Part shown: positions 1-8,900 of the stretch, in pieces
Layout of the letters: every line of letters starts with the position of its first letter
How positions within the stretch are numbered: the first letter of the stretch is position 1
Origin: Ruminococcus sp.
GTDB lineage: Bacteria > Bacillota > Clostridia > Oscillospirales > Ruminococcaceae
Length of the DNA: 64,000 bases
NCBI GenBank assembly: GCA_021199375.1
Contig: JAJQIB010000031.1
Span: 59,699 to 123,698, forward strand
Direction: 5' to 3'
Made by a program: the position numbers and the translations under genes
Notes under the pieces: model-generated
Seen by the model: the letters and a program-made list of their open reading frames with translations, nothing else
The model's database searches: none
Told to the model about the DNA's origin: nothing

Positions 1-506
1 ACGAAGTCGTCCGAGGTATCGCCCAGATTCTGGAAAGCTTTTTCGCCCATTCTTGTCATGATGTCCATATTAAGAACAACGTAGATTGAATCTGTAAGCT
101 CAACGCCTACCTTTGCGAGAGGTGAGCCGATAGGTCCCATCGAATAGGGGATAACATACATGGTTCTGCCCTTCATTACACCGTCATACATCGGCATGAG
201 CAGTGCTTTCATGTCTGCGGGAGCCATCCAGTTATTTGTAGGACCTGCATCCTCTTCCTTTTCAGAGCAGATGAAGGTTCTGTCCTCAACTCTTGCTACG
301 TCGTTCGGGAGAGTTCTGTGATAGAGGCATCCGGGATATTCGTCCTGGTTCATCTCGATCATTTCGCCTGTTGACAAAGCTTCTTTCTTTAGCTCGTCAA
401 GCTGCTCTTCACTTCCGTCAATCCAAACAACCTTGTCAGGTTTTGTCAGTGCAATCATTTCATCAACCCATGCATTTACATTTGGGTTCTTTGTAAGACT
501 TGCCAT
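1..506 (-). CDS. pckG: Phosphoenolpyruvate carboxykinase (GTP), N-terminal part
   Basis: The gene runs off the left edge; about 168 N-terminal residues are visible, beginning MASLTKNPNVNAWV. The segment NDVARVEDRTFICSEKEEDAG followed by GPTNNW and MKGRTMYVIPYSMGP is typical of GTP-dependent PEPCK, which interconverts oxaloacetate and PEP in the cytosol. The usual length is about 600 residues, so the nucleotide-binding and catalytic C-terminal part lies outside. The ATG at 506 follows a GAGAGGAGT ribosome site. In fermenting Clostridia this enzyme often runs in the carboxylating direction, but that is family knowledge and not visible here. A consensus promoter lies about 100 bp upstream. Confidence 0.9.
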   Translation of the reverse strand, partial: MASLTKNPNVNAWVDEMIALTKPDKVVWIDGSEEQLDELKKEALSTGEMIEMNQDEYPGCLYHRTLPNDVARVEDRTFICSEKEEDAGPTNNWMAPADMKALLMPMYDGVMKGRTMYVIPYSMGPIGSPLAKVGVELTDSIYVVLNMDIMTRMGEKAFQNLGDTSDDF

Positions 507-606
507 AATTTTTTACTCCTCTCAAGTTTTGCGCTTTTTTTGGCGCATGTTTATTATTCACAAAATTTAAGGGTAAAACCTGCCCTGAAATTTTCCTACA
601 TTATCT

Positions 607-635
607 ATTATACCTCATATTTTATTATTTGTCAA
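607..635 (-). promoter_or_regulatory. Sigma-A type promoter of pckG
   Basis: Reading the minus strand, TTGACA (635-630) and TATAAT (612-607) are separated by exactly 17 bases, a full consensus. The predicted transcript starts near 600 and has a leader of about 95 nt with no obvious hairpin. The 507-855 intergenic stretch otherwise holds only the terminator of the converging-side histidine kinase operon and AT-rich sequence. Confidence 0.8.
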
Positions 636-804
636 CACCTTAATTATTTAAAATATAATGAATAAATGAAGGATTAAAGATTTAGTTATGCAAAATTCGT
701 GTAAAACCGCCCTAAAAATCCTACAAAATGCACGAAATTTTGAATAATTGAGCTTCAAAACTTGCGAAAGTCAGGGCTTTTAGGTGGGATTTTGATAAAT
801 TGAT

Positions 805-848
805 GAAAAAAATAAGAGCCATTCCACGAAAGCATAAGGGAATGACTC
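805..848 (-). terminator. Terminator of the histidine kinase operon
   Basis: On the minus strand GAGTCATTCC (848-839) pairs with GGAATGGCTC (825-816) with one G-T pair, followed by TTATTTTTTT. It begins just 8 bases after the kinase stop codon. Confidence 0.8.
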
Positions 849-855
849 ATGTATA

Positions 856-2418
856 TTAGAGAATATTGCTGCTAGGTGGCAGCTGTTGGTCGGGCTTGCG
901 AACAGGCATATCATCTGAGGATATAAGCTCAACCTCAACCGTAGGCTTGTCGTCAATGCTTCTGCCGTCATCAATTGCGGGAAGGGTGATTAGCACCGTG
1001 GTACCTACGTTTTCCTCGCTGTTGATATTTAGCGCACCGCCGTGACGTGTGATTATCTCATTTGCTACGGCAAGACCTATTCCTGAGCCTCGTCTTGTGT
1101 GGTTAGCCTTGAAAAACTTGGTCTTAACCTTAGGAAGATCATCCTTTGAGATGCCTATTCCGGTATCAGATACCGAAATGCAAATCTGTCCTTTATCCTC
1201 ATACGCCTCAACGGACACTGTATCGCCCTTATCGGAGTATTTAATGGCGTTGTCTACGATATTTATAAACACCTGACGCAGGCGGCTTTTGTCGCCGTAC
1301 ATGAAGGGGAGAGCTGTCGGCTCGTAGTAGTTTAGCGTTATTCCGAGTGCACGGGCACGCTCTTGATATATAAGCACCGTTTCGCCGAGCTCGGCTAGGA
1401 TATCCATTTTATCCATGATTAGCGTTAGGCGGTTATCCTGTATGCGTGAGAAGTCCAGCAGCTCCTCAACCATCTGTGAAAGACGCTCGGTTTCGGAGGT
1501 GATTACACGCATTCCCTTTTTGAAGGTGTCGGGATCATTCATTGCGGTAAGCGTTTCGCTCCAGCCCTTTATTGCGGTAAGTGGCGTTCTTAGCTCGTGA
1601 GAAATTGATGAGATAAATTCGTTTTTCATCGACTCGGTATTTGACAGCTCCTGTGCCATGTAGTTTATCGAGTCACAGAGGTCTCCAAGCTCATCATCGC
1701 TTGTCTTCTCTATACGTTCGGTGAAGTCGCCCTTCGCAATTTTGCGGGCAATTTCTCCGATTTTTATTACAGGATATACAATTGAGCGCACGAAAAATCT
1801 TCCTGAAAGATAGATTAGAAGAATTATAAGCAGGAAGATTACAGCCATGCCGACGATTAGCGTTATGATTTGGTTGTCGATGTTCTTCATTGAGGACATC
1901 ATTCTTAGTGCCTTGTATTCGCAGCCCTTTATTGAAATCATGTAGGTAAGCGCCATTACCTTTTCACCGCTCGGCAGGTCAAAAATAGCGTAGGCGGTTC
2001 CTTCGTCAGAGGATTGTGCGTTTGTGTAGTCCTCAAGGCTTGTTCCTGTTGATGGGGAGAAGCCTGACGAGGTAACCTCTATGCTGTCATCTGAGGTTAT
2101 TGCCATAAGCTCGATCTGATCCTTATCCTCGTAGCTTTCGACAAGCGAGCGTATTTGCGCTGAGTTGTTGACGGATGTGTCGGTTGAGCCATTTTCTAGG
2201 GAGGCTACTATTATATTCATCTGAGAGGTAAGGTACTGCTGAACCGAGTTGTAGTAGTAGTTTTTGAGCACTACACCTATGGTTATGCCTATTATCACCA
2301 GCACGGTGATTATCACACCAAGGTTGCTTGTTTGCCAGTAGGTGGCAATGCTGCGCCTTCCGAAGCGGTTTTTGCTGCCGTCAGATGTGATTTGCTTCTT
2401 TTTCTTCTTTTTTTTCAA
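856..2418 (-). CDS. Membrane sensor histidine kinase (HAMP-HisKA-HATPase)
   Basis: This 520-residue kinase phosphorylates the response regulator encoded just upstream. A lysine-rich N-terminus (eight K in the first nine residues) precedes a membrane segment at about 32-52, an extracytoplasmic domain of about 130 residues, a second membrane segment at about 186-207 and a HAMP linker. The H-box SISHELRTPL places the phospho-acceptor at His274; the N-box is around Asn390, G1 is DTGIGIS (418-424) and G2 is GSGIGLA (444-450). The start is a TTG at 2418 preceded by GGCGGTGAG; no ATG is available nearby. The gene lies 42 bases after the regulator. The extracellular domain has no recognisable fold, so the signal is unknown. 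Confidence 0.92.
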   Translation of the reverse strand: MKKKKKKKQITSDGSKNRFGRRSIATYWQTSNLGVIITVLVIIGITIGVVLKNYYYNSVQQYLTSQMNIIVASLENGSTDTSVNNSAQIRSLVESYEDKDQIELMAITSDDSIEVTSSGFSPSTGTSLEDYTNAQSSDEGTAYAIFDLPSGEKVMALTYMISIKGCEYKALRMMSSMKNIDNQIITLIVGMAVIFLLIILLIYLSGRFFVRSIVYPVIKIGEIARKIAKGDFTERIEKTSDDELGDLCDSINYMAQELSNTESMKNEFISSISHELRTPLTAIKGWSETLTAMNDPDTFKKGMRVITSETERLSQMVEELLDFSRIQDNRLTLIMDKMDILAELGETVLIYQERARALGITLNYYEPTALPFMYGDKSRLRQVFINIVDNAIKYSDKGDTVSVEAYEDKGQICISVSDTGIGISKDDLPKVKTKFFKANHTRRGSGIGLAVANEIITRHGGALNINSEENVGTTVLITLPAIDDGRSIDDKPTVEVELISSDDMPVRKPDQQLPPSSNIL

Positions 2419-2460
2419 CAGCTCACCGCCCTTGATAATTTGTGTTGCCTTTAAGCGTAG

Positions 2461-3162
2461 TTAGTTGCCGGATGACCACTTATAGCCGAAGCCCCAGATG
2501 GTTAGGATATACTTCGGGTTAGAGGGCTCGTCCTCTATTTTCATGCGTATTCTTCTTATATTTACATCGACGATTTTATCGTCACCAAAATAGCTCTCTC
2601 CCCAAATTCGATTTAGAATGCTGCTGCGGTCGAGGGCGGTGTTTTGATTTTTAAAGAAGTACTCCATTATTTGATATTCAACCTGTGTGAGATCTACCTG
2701 AACACCGTTTTTGTATACCGTTCTGCTCTTTAGATTAAGTGAAAACGGTCCGCTTGTTATTACAGACGAGGTTTCGGGCTTTGACTGAACCATGCTTACA
2801 CGTCTGGCAACTGCATCTACTCTTGCGATAAGCTCAGAGATCGAGAAGGGCTTTGTAATGTAATCATCCGCTCCCATCATAAGCGAGGATATCTTATCCA
2901 TCTCCTGAGATTTTGCGGAAAGCATGATTATACCCATTGTTTCGTTGGTTTGTCTAAAGTGCTTGCACACCTCTACTCCGTCAATTCCGGGCATCATGAT
3001 GTCTAAAAGAGCAATATCAAATGAGCCCTCTTCACCTTCAAATGCTTTGATGGCGTCCTCGCCGCAGTTTACGTCAACCACGTCATAGCCGCTTCTTTTG
3101 AGATTGATTACAATAAACTCTCTTATCGACTCTTCGTCTTCGCATACCAGTACCTTTTTCAT
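2461..3162 (-). CDS. OmpR/PhoB-family response regulator
   Basis: The 233-residue protein has a receiver domain with acidic pocket EDE (8-10), phospho-acceptor Asp54 in LLDIMMPG and Lys104 in YITKPF, followed by a winged-helix DNA-binding domain (about 130-230) ending in ILTIWGFGYKW. It is the natural partner of the kinase that follows. The ATG at 3162 follows AAAGGACGG. It is the second gene of a lipoprotein-regulator-kinase operon, so the lipoprotein may be part of the sensing circuit. The target genes cannot be read from the sequence. Confidence 0.93.
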   Translation of the reverse strand: MKKVLVCEDEESIREFIVINLKRSGYDVVDVNCGEDAIKAFEGEEGSFDIALLDIMMPGIDGVEVCKHFRQTNETMGIIMLSAKSQEMDKISSLMMGADDYITKPFSISELIARVDAVARRVSMVQSKPETSSVITSGPFSLNLKSRTVYKNGVQVDLTQVEYQIMEYFFKNQNTALDRSSILNRIWGESYFGDDKIVDVNIRRIRMKIEDEPSNPKYILTIWGFGYKWSSGN

Positions 3163-3189
3163 TTTATTTAAACCGTCCTTTCTTATCGT

Positions 3190-4533
3190 TTAATATTCAA
3201 CGGGATAAAAGCTATTTTGAACCTCATCAATTGTGAGGATAAGCGTTTCACGCTTGTTTGTCGGCAGCTTTACAAGATAGTCAATTTGTCCCTTTGATGT
3301 GATAATCTCATAGCCGTCATATATATACTCCTCGGATTCCTCCTTGGTGGTGGTCTTTATACGCATAAGCTCTGTCATATCAGCGTTTATGTCGCCATCG
3401 TATTTGTAGAAAACTACTTCATCGGTTTCGCTGTCGAGTTTAACGGTGACTAAATCGTTCCATCTTGAAGGAAATGCCATCATATAGCCATCTGATACCG
3501 AGTAGTAGCCTGAATACTTAGAGGTGAGGTTATAGAAGTCCTCATATACGCACCATGTGGTCTTTAAAATCTGCTCCTCGTTCACGGCGTTTTCATAGCC
3601 CAGCATAGCCTTTGTTGAGGGAATCTCGTACACTCCGTCGCCGTCTATATCCGCACAGCTGTAGCCTACGGGACGAGTACATTGCGACAGCATTTTTTCC
3701 TGTCTTAGCTGTACAGGATTTTGAAGTGCTGAGTAGCGGTAGAAGATGATTTCGGTTTGTAGGTTTCCGTCTGAATTGATTTCATCTATATACACCGCTG
3801 CATTTCCGTCCTCAAGCTTGCCTGTGTAGGCTTGAACGTAGGATGCTACGCCCTCACACATATCAATTCCGTCATCCTTGATTATTTCGCCGTCAGACAG
3901 CCTCAGAAGGTATGCTTTTGTTGATGAAGTACCCGTTTCAGAGTCGGTTGTCTGCTGTATGGTAATGATTTCGTCCGTGTTATCAGAGTTTATATCTATC
4001 GTTTGAAGCAGCGAGTAGGAATCTGAGCCAATGCGGTCAAAATCGCCGTCTGAGTAGTTGTATATCTCAAGAATGTTATCACCGGTTGGATTTTGGTAGC
4101 CTACTAGAATATTTAGCTTGCTACCGGTGTCCATTGATGATATAACCACCTTGTCGATATCGGTGCCCGCTCCCGCAATCTCCTTTACTGAGTACCATTC
4201 TCCGTCATCCCTTCGGTCGAGAAGGTTTACTCTAATGCCCTCACTTTCGGCACCAGTGTACTCGTAAAATACAATAGCCTCTTCGGTGGGCTCGCCGTCA
4301 ACATCAGCAATTACATATGCCGAGCGATTTGAGCCATTTTTAGGATATTTGAGGGTGATGTTTCTTCCCACTGCGGAGATCAGAGCCTCATGTATTTGTG
4401 ACTGTTCATCTGTTAGCTTCGGAGCTGCCAGGAGCTCCTCCATAGAAAAGCTCACGCCTGAGCATCCGCTAAGCGACAGCATTGCCAAGACTGCTGCCGA
4501 TGCAATTATTTTTTTTAGTGACATATATTGCAA
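3190..4533 (-). CDS. Lipoprotein of unknown function, first gene of a two-component operon
   Basis: The 447-residue product has a lipoprotein signal peptide with lipobox LSGC (Cys24), so it should be anchored outside the membrane. The body contains repeated segments with aspartate-rich turns such as DVDGE, DINSDN, EINSDGN and DIDGDG, suggestive of a beta-propeller/FG-GAP-like fold, possibly calcium binding; this is inference. The TTG at 4533 is preferred over the ATG at 4524 because AAAGGACGG lies 9 bases before TTG but 18 before ATG. It is 27 bases ahead of the response regulator, and the placement suggests a sensor accessory or a target co-regulated with the system. I cannot assign a named family. 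Confidence 0.75.
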   Translation of the reverse strand: MQYMSLKKIIASAAVLAMLSLSGCSGVSFSMEELLAAPKLTDEQSQIHEALISAVGRNITLKYPKNGSNRSAYVIADVDGEPTEEAIVFYEYTGAESEGIRVNLLDRRDDGEWYSVKEIAGAGTDIDKVVISSMDTGSKLNILVGYQNPTGDNILEIYNYSDGDFDRIGSDSYSLLQTIDINSDNTDEIITIQQTTDSETGTSSTKAYLLRLSDGEIIKDDGIDMCEGVASYVQAYTGKLEDGNAAVYIDEINSDGNLQTEIIFYRYSALQNPVQLRQEKMLSQCTRPVGYSCADIDGDGVYEIPSTKAMLGYENAVNEEQILKTTWCVYEDFYNLTSKYSGYYSVSDGYMMAFPSRWNDLVTVKLDSETDEVVFYKYDGDINADMTELMRIKTTTKEESEEYIYDGYEIITSKGQIDYLVKLPTNKRETLILTIDEVQNSFYPVEY

Positions 4534-4582
4534 ATGCCGCCGTCCTTTCCTTTTAATGCAACGCTTATGATTCTATTATTTT

Positions 4583-4611
4583 ATTATATCATATCACGCG
4601 GCATTTTGCAA
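4583..4611 (-). promoter_or_regulatory. Promoter of the lipoprotein-RR-HK operon
   Basis: On the minus strand TTGCAA (4611-4606), 17 bases, TATAAT (4588-4583). The start point would be about 40-45 bases before the TTG start codon. Confidence 0.7.
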
Positions 4612-4626
4612 GTGTTTTTATGACAC

Positions 4627-4666
4627 AAAAAGCGTCGAACCAAGATGAGCCTGGCTTGACGCTTTT
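4627..4666 (-). terminator. Terminator after dapL
   Basis: AAAAGCGTC (4627-4635) pairs with GACGCTTTT (4658-4666) with an additional CAAG/CTTG step inside, giving a T-tract in both directions. On the minus strand it ends the carA-carB/dapF-dapL transcript. Confidence 0.75.
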
Positions 4667-4688
4667 GATTTATTTGGTAATTTTGCAA

Positions 4689-5891
4689 TTAAAGCTTAAG
4701 TGCCTTGAAGCGCTCCATTGCTTCCTTAGTGCGTTCGCTGTCGCCGAAGGCGGTTAGTCTAAACCATCCCTCACCATTCCTGCCAAAGCCTGCACCAGGT
4801 GTGCCGACTACGTTTGCTTCTTCAAGCAGCTTGTCAAAAAACTCCCAGCTGCCCATGCCGTTTGGACACTTAAACCATATGTACGGCGAGTTTTTGCCGC
4901 CTGTGTACTTTATTCCTATTTCGTCAAGTGCTGATGCTATAACCCTTGCGTTTTGCTGATAATAGGCTATGTTCTCTCTTGTCTGCTTTATGCCTTTTGG
5001 TGAGAAAACAGCAGCTGCTGCGCACTGTACGGGATAGGAAACGCCGTTGAATTTTGAGCCCTGACGTCTTCCCCATAGTGCGGAGATGCTTACCTCGCTT
5101 CCGTCTGAGGCTTTAGCGGTAAGCTCGTTAGGTATTACCGTGTAGCCGCAGCGCATTCCTGTAAAGCCGGCAGTTTTTGAGAGTGAACACATTTCTATTG
5201 CGCACCTTCTTGCACCCTCCACAGCAAAAATGCTGCGTGGGATGTTCTCCTCGGTTATGAAGGCTTCGTATGCGCAGTCGTAGATGATTATTGCATCATT
5301 TTTGATTGCGTAATCGATCCATACTTTTAGCTGATCCTTGGTGTAAACCGAGCCTGTTGGATTATTCGGTGAGCAAAGATAAATTAGGTCTGCATGAACG
5401 TTAGGGTCAGGCATTGCCGCAAAACCGTTTTCTTCATTCGAGTCGGCAAAGATTACCTTTCTGCCGCTCATGAGGTTTGTATCTACATATACAGGATAGG
5501 CGGGGTCGGTGATGAGCACGGTGTTGTCGTTGCCAAAGATGTCAACGATATTTCCGCAGTCGCTCTTTGCACCGTCATTTATGCGGATTTCTTCGGGGAG
5601 AATGTCTACATCAAAGCTCTTGTAGTAGCCGCTAACCGCTTCCTTCAGAAAATCATAGCCTGCACCGCTGTCCTCATAGCCCTTGAAGGTTTCCTTGACG
5701 CCCATTTCGTCTGCGCCCTTTTTCATAGCGTCAACCACGCACTTAGCTATAGGCTGGGTTACATCGCCTATTCCCATACGTATAATGTCCGCTTCGGGGT
5801 GAGCCTTGCTAAATTCGTTTACCTTCTTAGCTATGTTTATAAAGAGATAGTTTTTCTCAAGCTTCAAAAAATTTTCGTTAAGCTGTGGCAT
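4689..5891 (-). CDS. dapL: LL-diaminopimelate aminotransferase
   Basis: This 400-residue fold-type I PLP enzyme converts tetrahydrodipicolinate directly to LL-2,6-diaminopimelate using glutamate, bypassing the acyl intermediates of the DapD/E route. The Schiff-base lysine is Lys239 in SLSKTAGFTGMRCGY; Asp205 and Tyr208 (IIYDCAYEA) and the SPNNPTG turn fit PLP binding. The N-terminus PQLNENFLKLEKNYLF and length match the DapL family well. It is the last gene of the carA-carB/dapF operon, 17 bases after it with a CGGAGG site, so the product of DapL is the substrate of the DapF domain just upstream. The meso-DAP made feeds lysine and peptidoglycan. Confidence 0.95.
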   Translation of the reverse strand: MPQLNENFLKLEKNYLFINIAKKVNEFSKAHPEADIIRMGIGDVTQPIAKCVVDAMKKGADEMGVKETFKGYEDSGAGYDFLKEAVSGYYKSFDVDILPEEIRINDGAKSDCGNIVDIFGNDNTVLITDPAYPVYVDTNLMSGRKVIFADSNEENGFAAMPDPNVHADLIYLCSPNNPTGSVYTKDQLKVWIDYAIKNDAIIIYDCAYEAFITEENIPRSIFAVEGARRCAIEMCSLSKTAGFTGMRCGYTVIPNELTAKASDGSEVSISALWGRRQGSKFNGVSYPVQCAAAAVFSPKGIKQTRENIAYYQQNARVIASALDEIGIKYTGGKNSPYIWFKCPNGMGSWEFFDKLLEEANVVGTPGAGFGRNGEGWFRLTAFGDSERTKEAMERFKALKL

Positions 5892-5908
5892 ATATATTCC
5901 TCCGTGTT

Positions 5909-8900
5909 TTAGATTATCACTTCTCCGTCAAATACCGTTACGGCATCGCCTGTTAGATAGATGGCTTCGTCGGTGACTCTTATTTTTAGATCTCCGCCCT
6001 TTAGCTTGACGGTGATTTCCTTATCCTTTTTGCAGTAGCCGTTTAGTACTGCGGCTGTCGCTGCTGCGCATGCTCCTGTGCCGCAAGCCCAGGTTTCGCC
6101 CGAACCGCGTTCCCATACTCGCATCTTTAGTGTATGGTCGTCAAGCACCTTTATAAACTCGGCATTTACACGCTCAGGGAAAATTTCGTTGTATTCAAAC
6201 GCCTTTCCTACAGTGTCTATGTCAAGCTCGTCTACATTGCCGTCCATGAAAACTACGCTGTGGGGATTTCCCATTGATACGCAGGTTATGCTGTAATCAT
6301 TTCCGTCAATTGTCACCTTGCGGTCTACTACACGTCCGTTTTCGTCAGGTGCAAGCGTTACGGGGATTTGTGCGGGGTCTAGGATGGCGGGTCCCATGTT
6401 TACGGTAGCTCCGTTTACCTCGCCATAATGGCGAGTTAGCGAAACCTTCATGATGCCGCTTAGTGTTTCGATTTCAAGATCGTCCTTATCGACAAGTCCG
6501 TTGTCACGCATAAATTTTGCAACACAGCGGATTCCATTTCCGCACATCTTGCCCTCAGAGCCATCTAGGTTAAACATTCTCATTTTGCCGTCTGCAATCT
6601 TAGACTTTTGGATGAGAATTACTCCATCGCCGCCGATTCCAAAATGACGATCTGACAATGCAAGCGCCAGTCCCTCGGGGTTGTCGATTCTTTGGTCAAA
6701 GCAGTTGAAGTAGATGTAGTCATTGCCGCATCCCTGCATTTTTGTAAATTTCACCTTGTGCTTCTCCTGACGCATGTTGTTGATATCCACAATCTCGGTT
6801 GACTTTTCGGTGTACTTCGAACGGATTGACGATGCAATCGCATTCGCTGTATCTATAGATGTAAGACAGGGAATGTTGCGCTCTACGGTCTTACGTCTTA
6901 TCTTAACGCTGTCACGCTGAGGACTTCTGCCCTTTGATGAGGTCGAGATTACGTATGAAACCTTTCCGCTTTCGATCAGGGTGAGGGTATTTTCCTCTGC
7001 CTCTCCGATTTTCGCAACTGCTTCACAGGGGATTCCATGCTCACGCAGAACCTTTGCTGTGCCGTTTGTAGCGTATATCTTAAAGCCAAGGTCGTAGAAG
7101 GATTTAGCTGTCTGGGGTATTTCGCCCTTGTCGTTATCACGAACGGTGATTAGCACTCCGCCCTCAACCTTTAGGCTGTATCCTGCGGCTGTAAGTCCCT
7201 TATAGAGTGCCTCTTCAAGTGAGCTTGCAACGGCAAGAACCTCACCAGTAGACTTCATTTCAGGTCCTAGGTGGTTGTCTACGTCTATTAGCTTTTCAAA
7301 TGAGAATACCGGAACCTTAACCGCTACATAAGGAGAATTTCTGTAAAGTCCTGTGCCGTAGCCCATATCCTTTAGACGCTCACCCAGCATACATCTTGTT
7401 GCAAGGTCTACCATCGGCACGCCTGTAACCTTTGAGATGTAGGGGATGGTTCTTGATGAGCGGGGGTTTACTTCAATTACATAAAGCTCATCGTGATTAA
7501 TAAGGTACTGAATGTTTACCAGTCCCATTGTCTTTAGCGACACGGCAAGCTTCTTTGAGCAGTCGATTATGCGCTCTATTAGCTTGTCGGACACGTTCCA
7601 TGCAGGATATACTGCAATTGAGTCGCCTGAGTGAACACCGGTTCTTTCGATATGCTCCATGATTCCGGGAATTAGTATATCCTCTCCGTCACAGATTGCA
7701 TCAACCTCAAGCTCGGTTCCCATAAGGTACTTGTCAATCAGAATCGGGTTTTCTATCTCCTGAGCGAGAATAATTGCCATGTATTCTTTAATATCGGCAT
7801 CGTTAAAGGCTATAATCATGTTTTGTCCGCCCAAAACGTATGAAGGACGCATGAGTACAGGGTAACCGATACGGTTTGCAACCTCAAGTGCTTCTTCGCA
7901 TGTCATTACCGTAAAGCCCTGAGGACGCTTGATTTGGTGCATTTCAAGCAGCTCGTCAAAGCGTTCTCTGTCCTCGGCTGCATCTATCGAGTCGGGAGGA
8001 GTTCCCATTACGTTTACTCCGTTTGCCGCCAGGTGCTTGGTAAGCTTGATAGCTGTTTGTCCGCCGAAGGCTACTACTACACCATAAGGCTTTTCTATTC
8101 TTATGATGTTCATTACGTCTTCGTTTGTAAGCGGCTCGAAGTAAAGTCTGTCGGCGGTATCGAAATCGGTTGATACGGTTTCGGGGTTGTTGTTTACTAT
8201 TACTACGTCAAAGCCCTTTTCTTTAAGCGCCCATACGCAATGGACTGATGCGTAGTCAAATTCGATTCCCTGTCCGATTCTTATAGGACCTGAACCGAAA
8301 ACTATGACGGTCTTATTTCCCGTATGCTTTGAGGCGATAAACTCCTCCGCCTCATCCTCTTTATCGTAGGTCGAGTAGAAGTAGGGCGTCATTGCAGAAA
8401 ATTCTGCGGCACAGGTATCTACCATTTTGTATACGGCATGAAGCGGCTTTTGGATAGGCTTGCCGCTCAGACGCTCGATTACCTTGTCGGGGAAGCCAAG
8501 CTTTTTGGCAGTTTCGTATGTTTCAAATGAATCGTCGCCACTTTCAAGCTTCTTTTCTATTGCAACAAGCTTTAAAAGCTTGTTTAAGAACCATTCGTCA
8601 ATCCTTGTGATGCTATGAATTTCCTCAACCGATGTGCCACGGCGGAGTGCTTCGTACACTACAAAAAGACGCTCGTCATTGCACTGATAGATGCGGCTGT
8701 GAAGCTCCTCATCCGAGAGCTCCTCCATCTTTGGCGAAATGATGCAGTCAAGTCCGATTTCGGCTCCTCTAACAGCCTTCATGATTGCCTGCTCGAAGGT
8801 GGTGCCTATCGCCATTACTTCGCCTGTTGCCTTCATCTGTGTGCCAAGATCACGCTTTGCGTAAACGAATTTGTCAAACGGCCACTTAGGAAGCTTAACT

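Noticed and set aside
5394..5912. 172-codon plus-strand frame over dapL
   Set aside because: It is antisense to a clear aminotransferase, has no ribosome site and no protein-like features.
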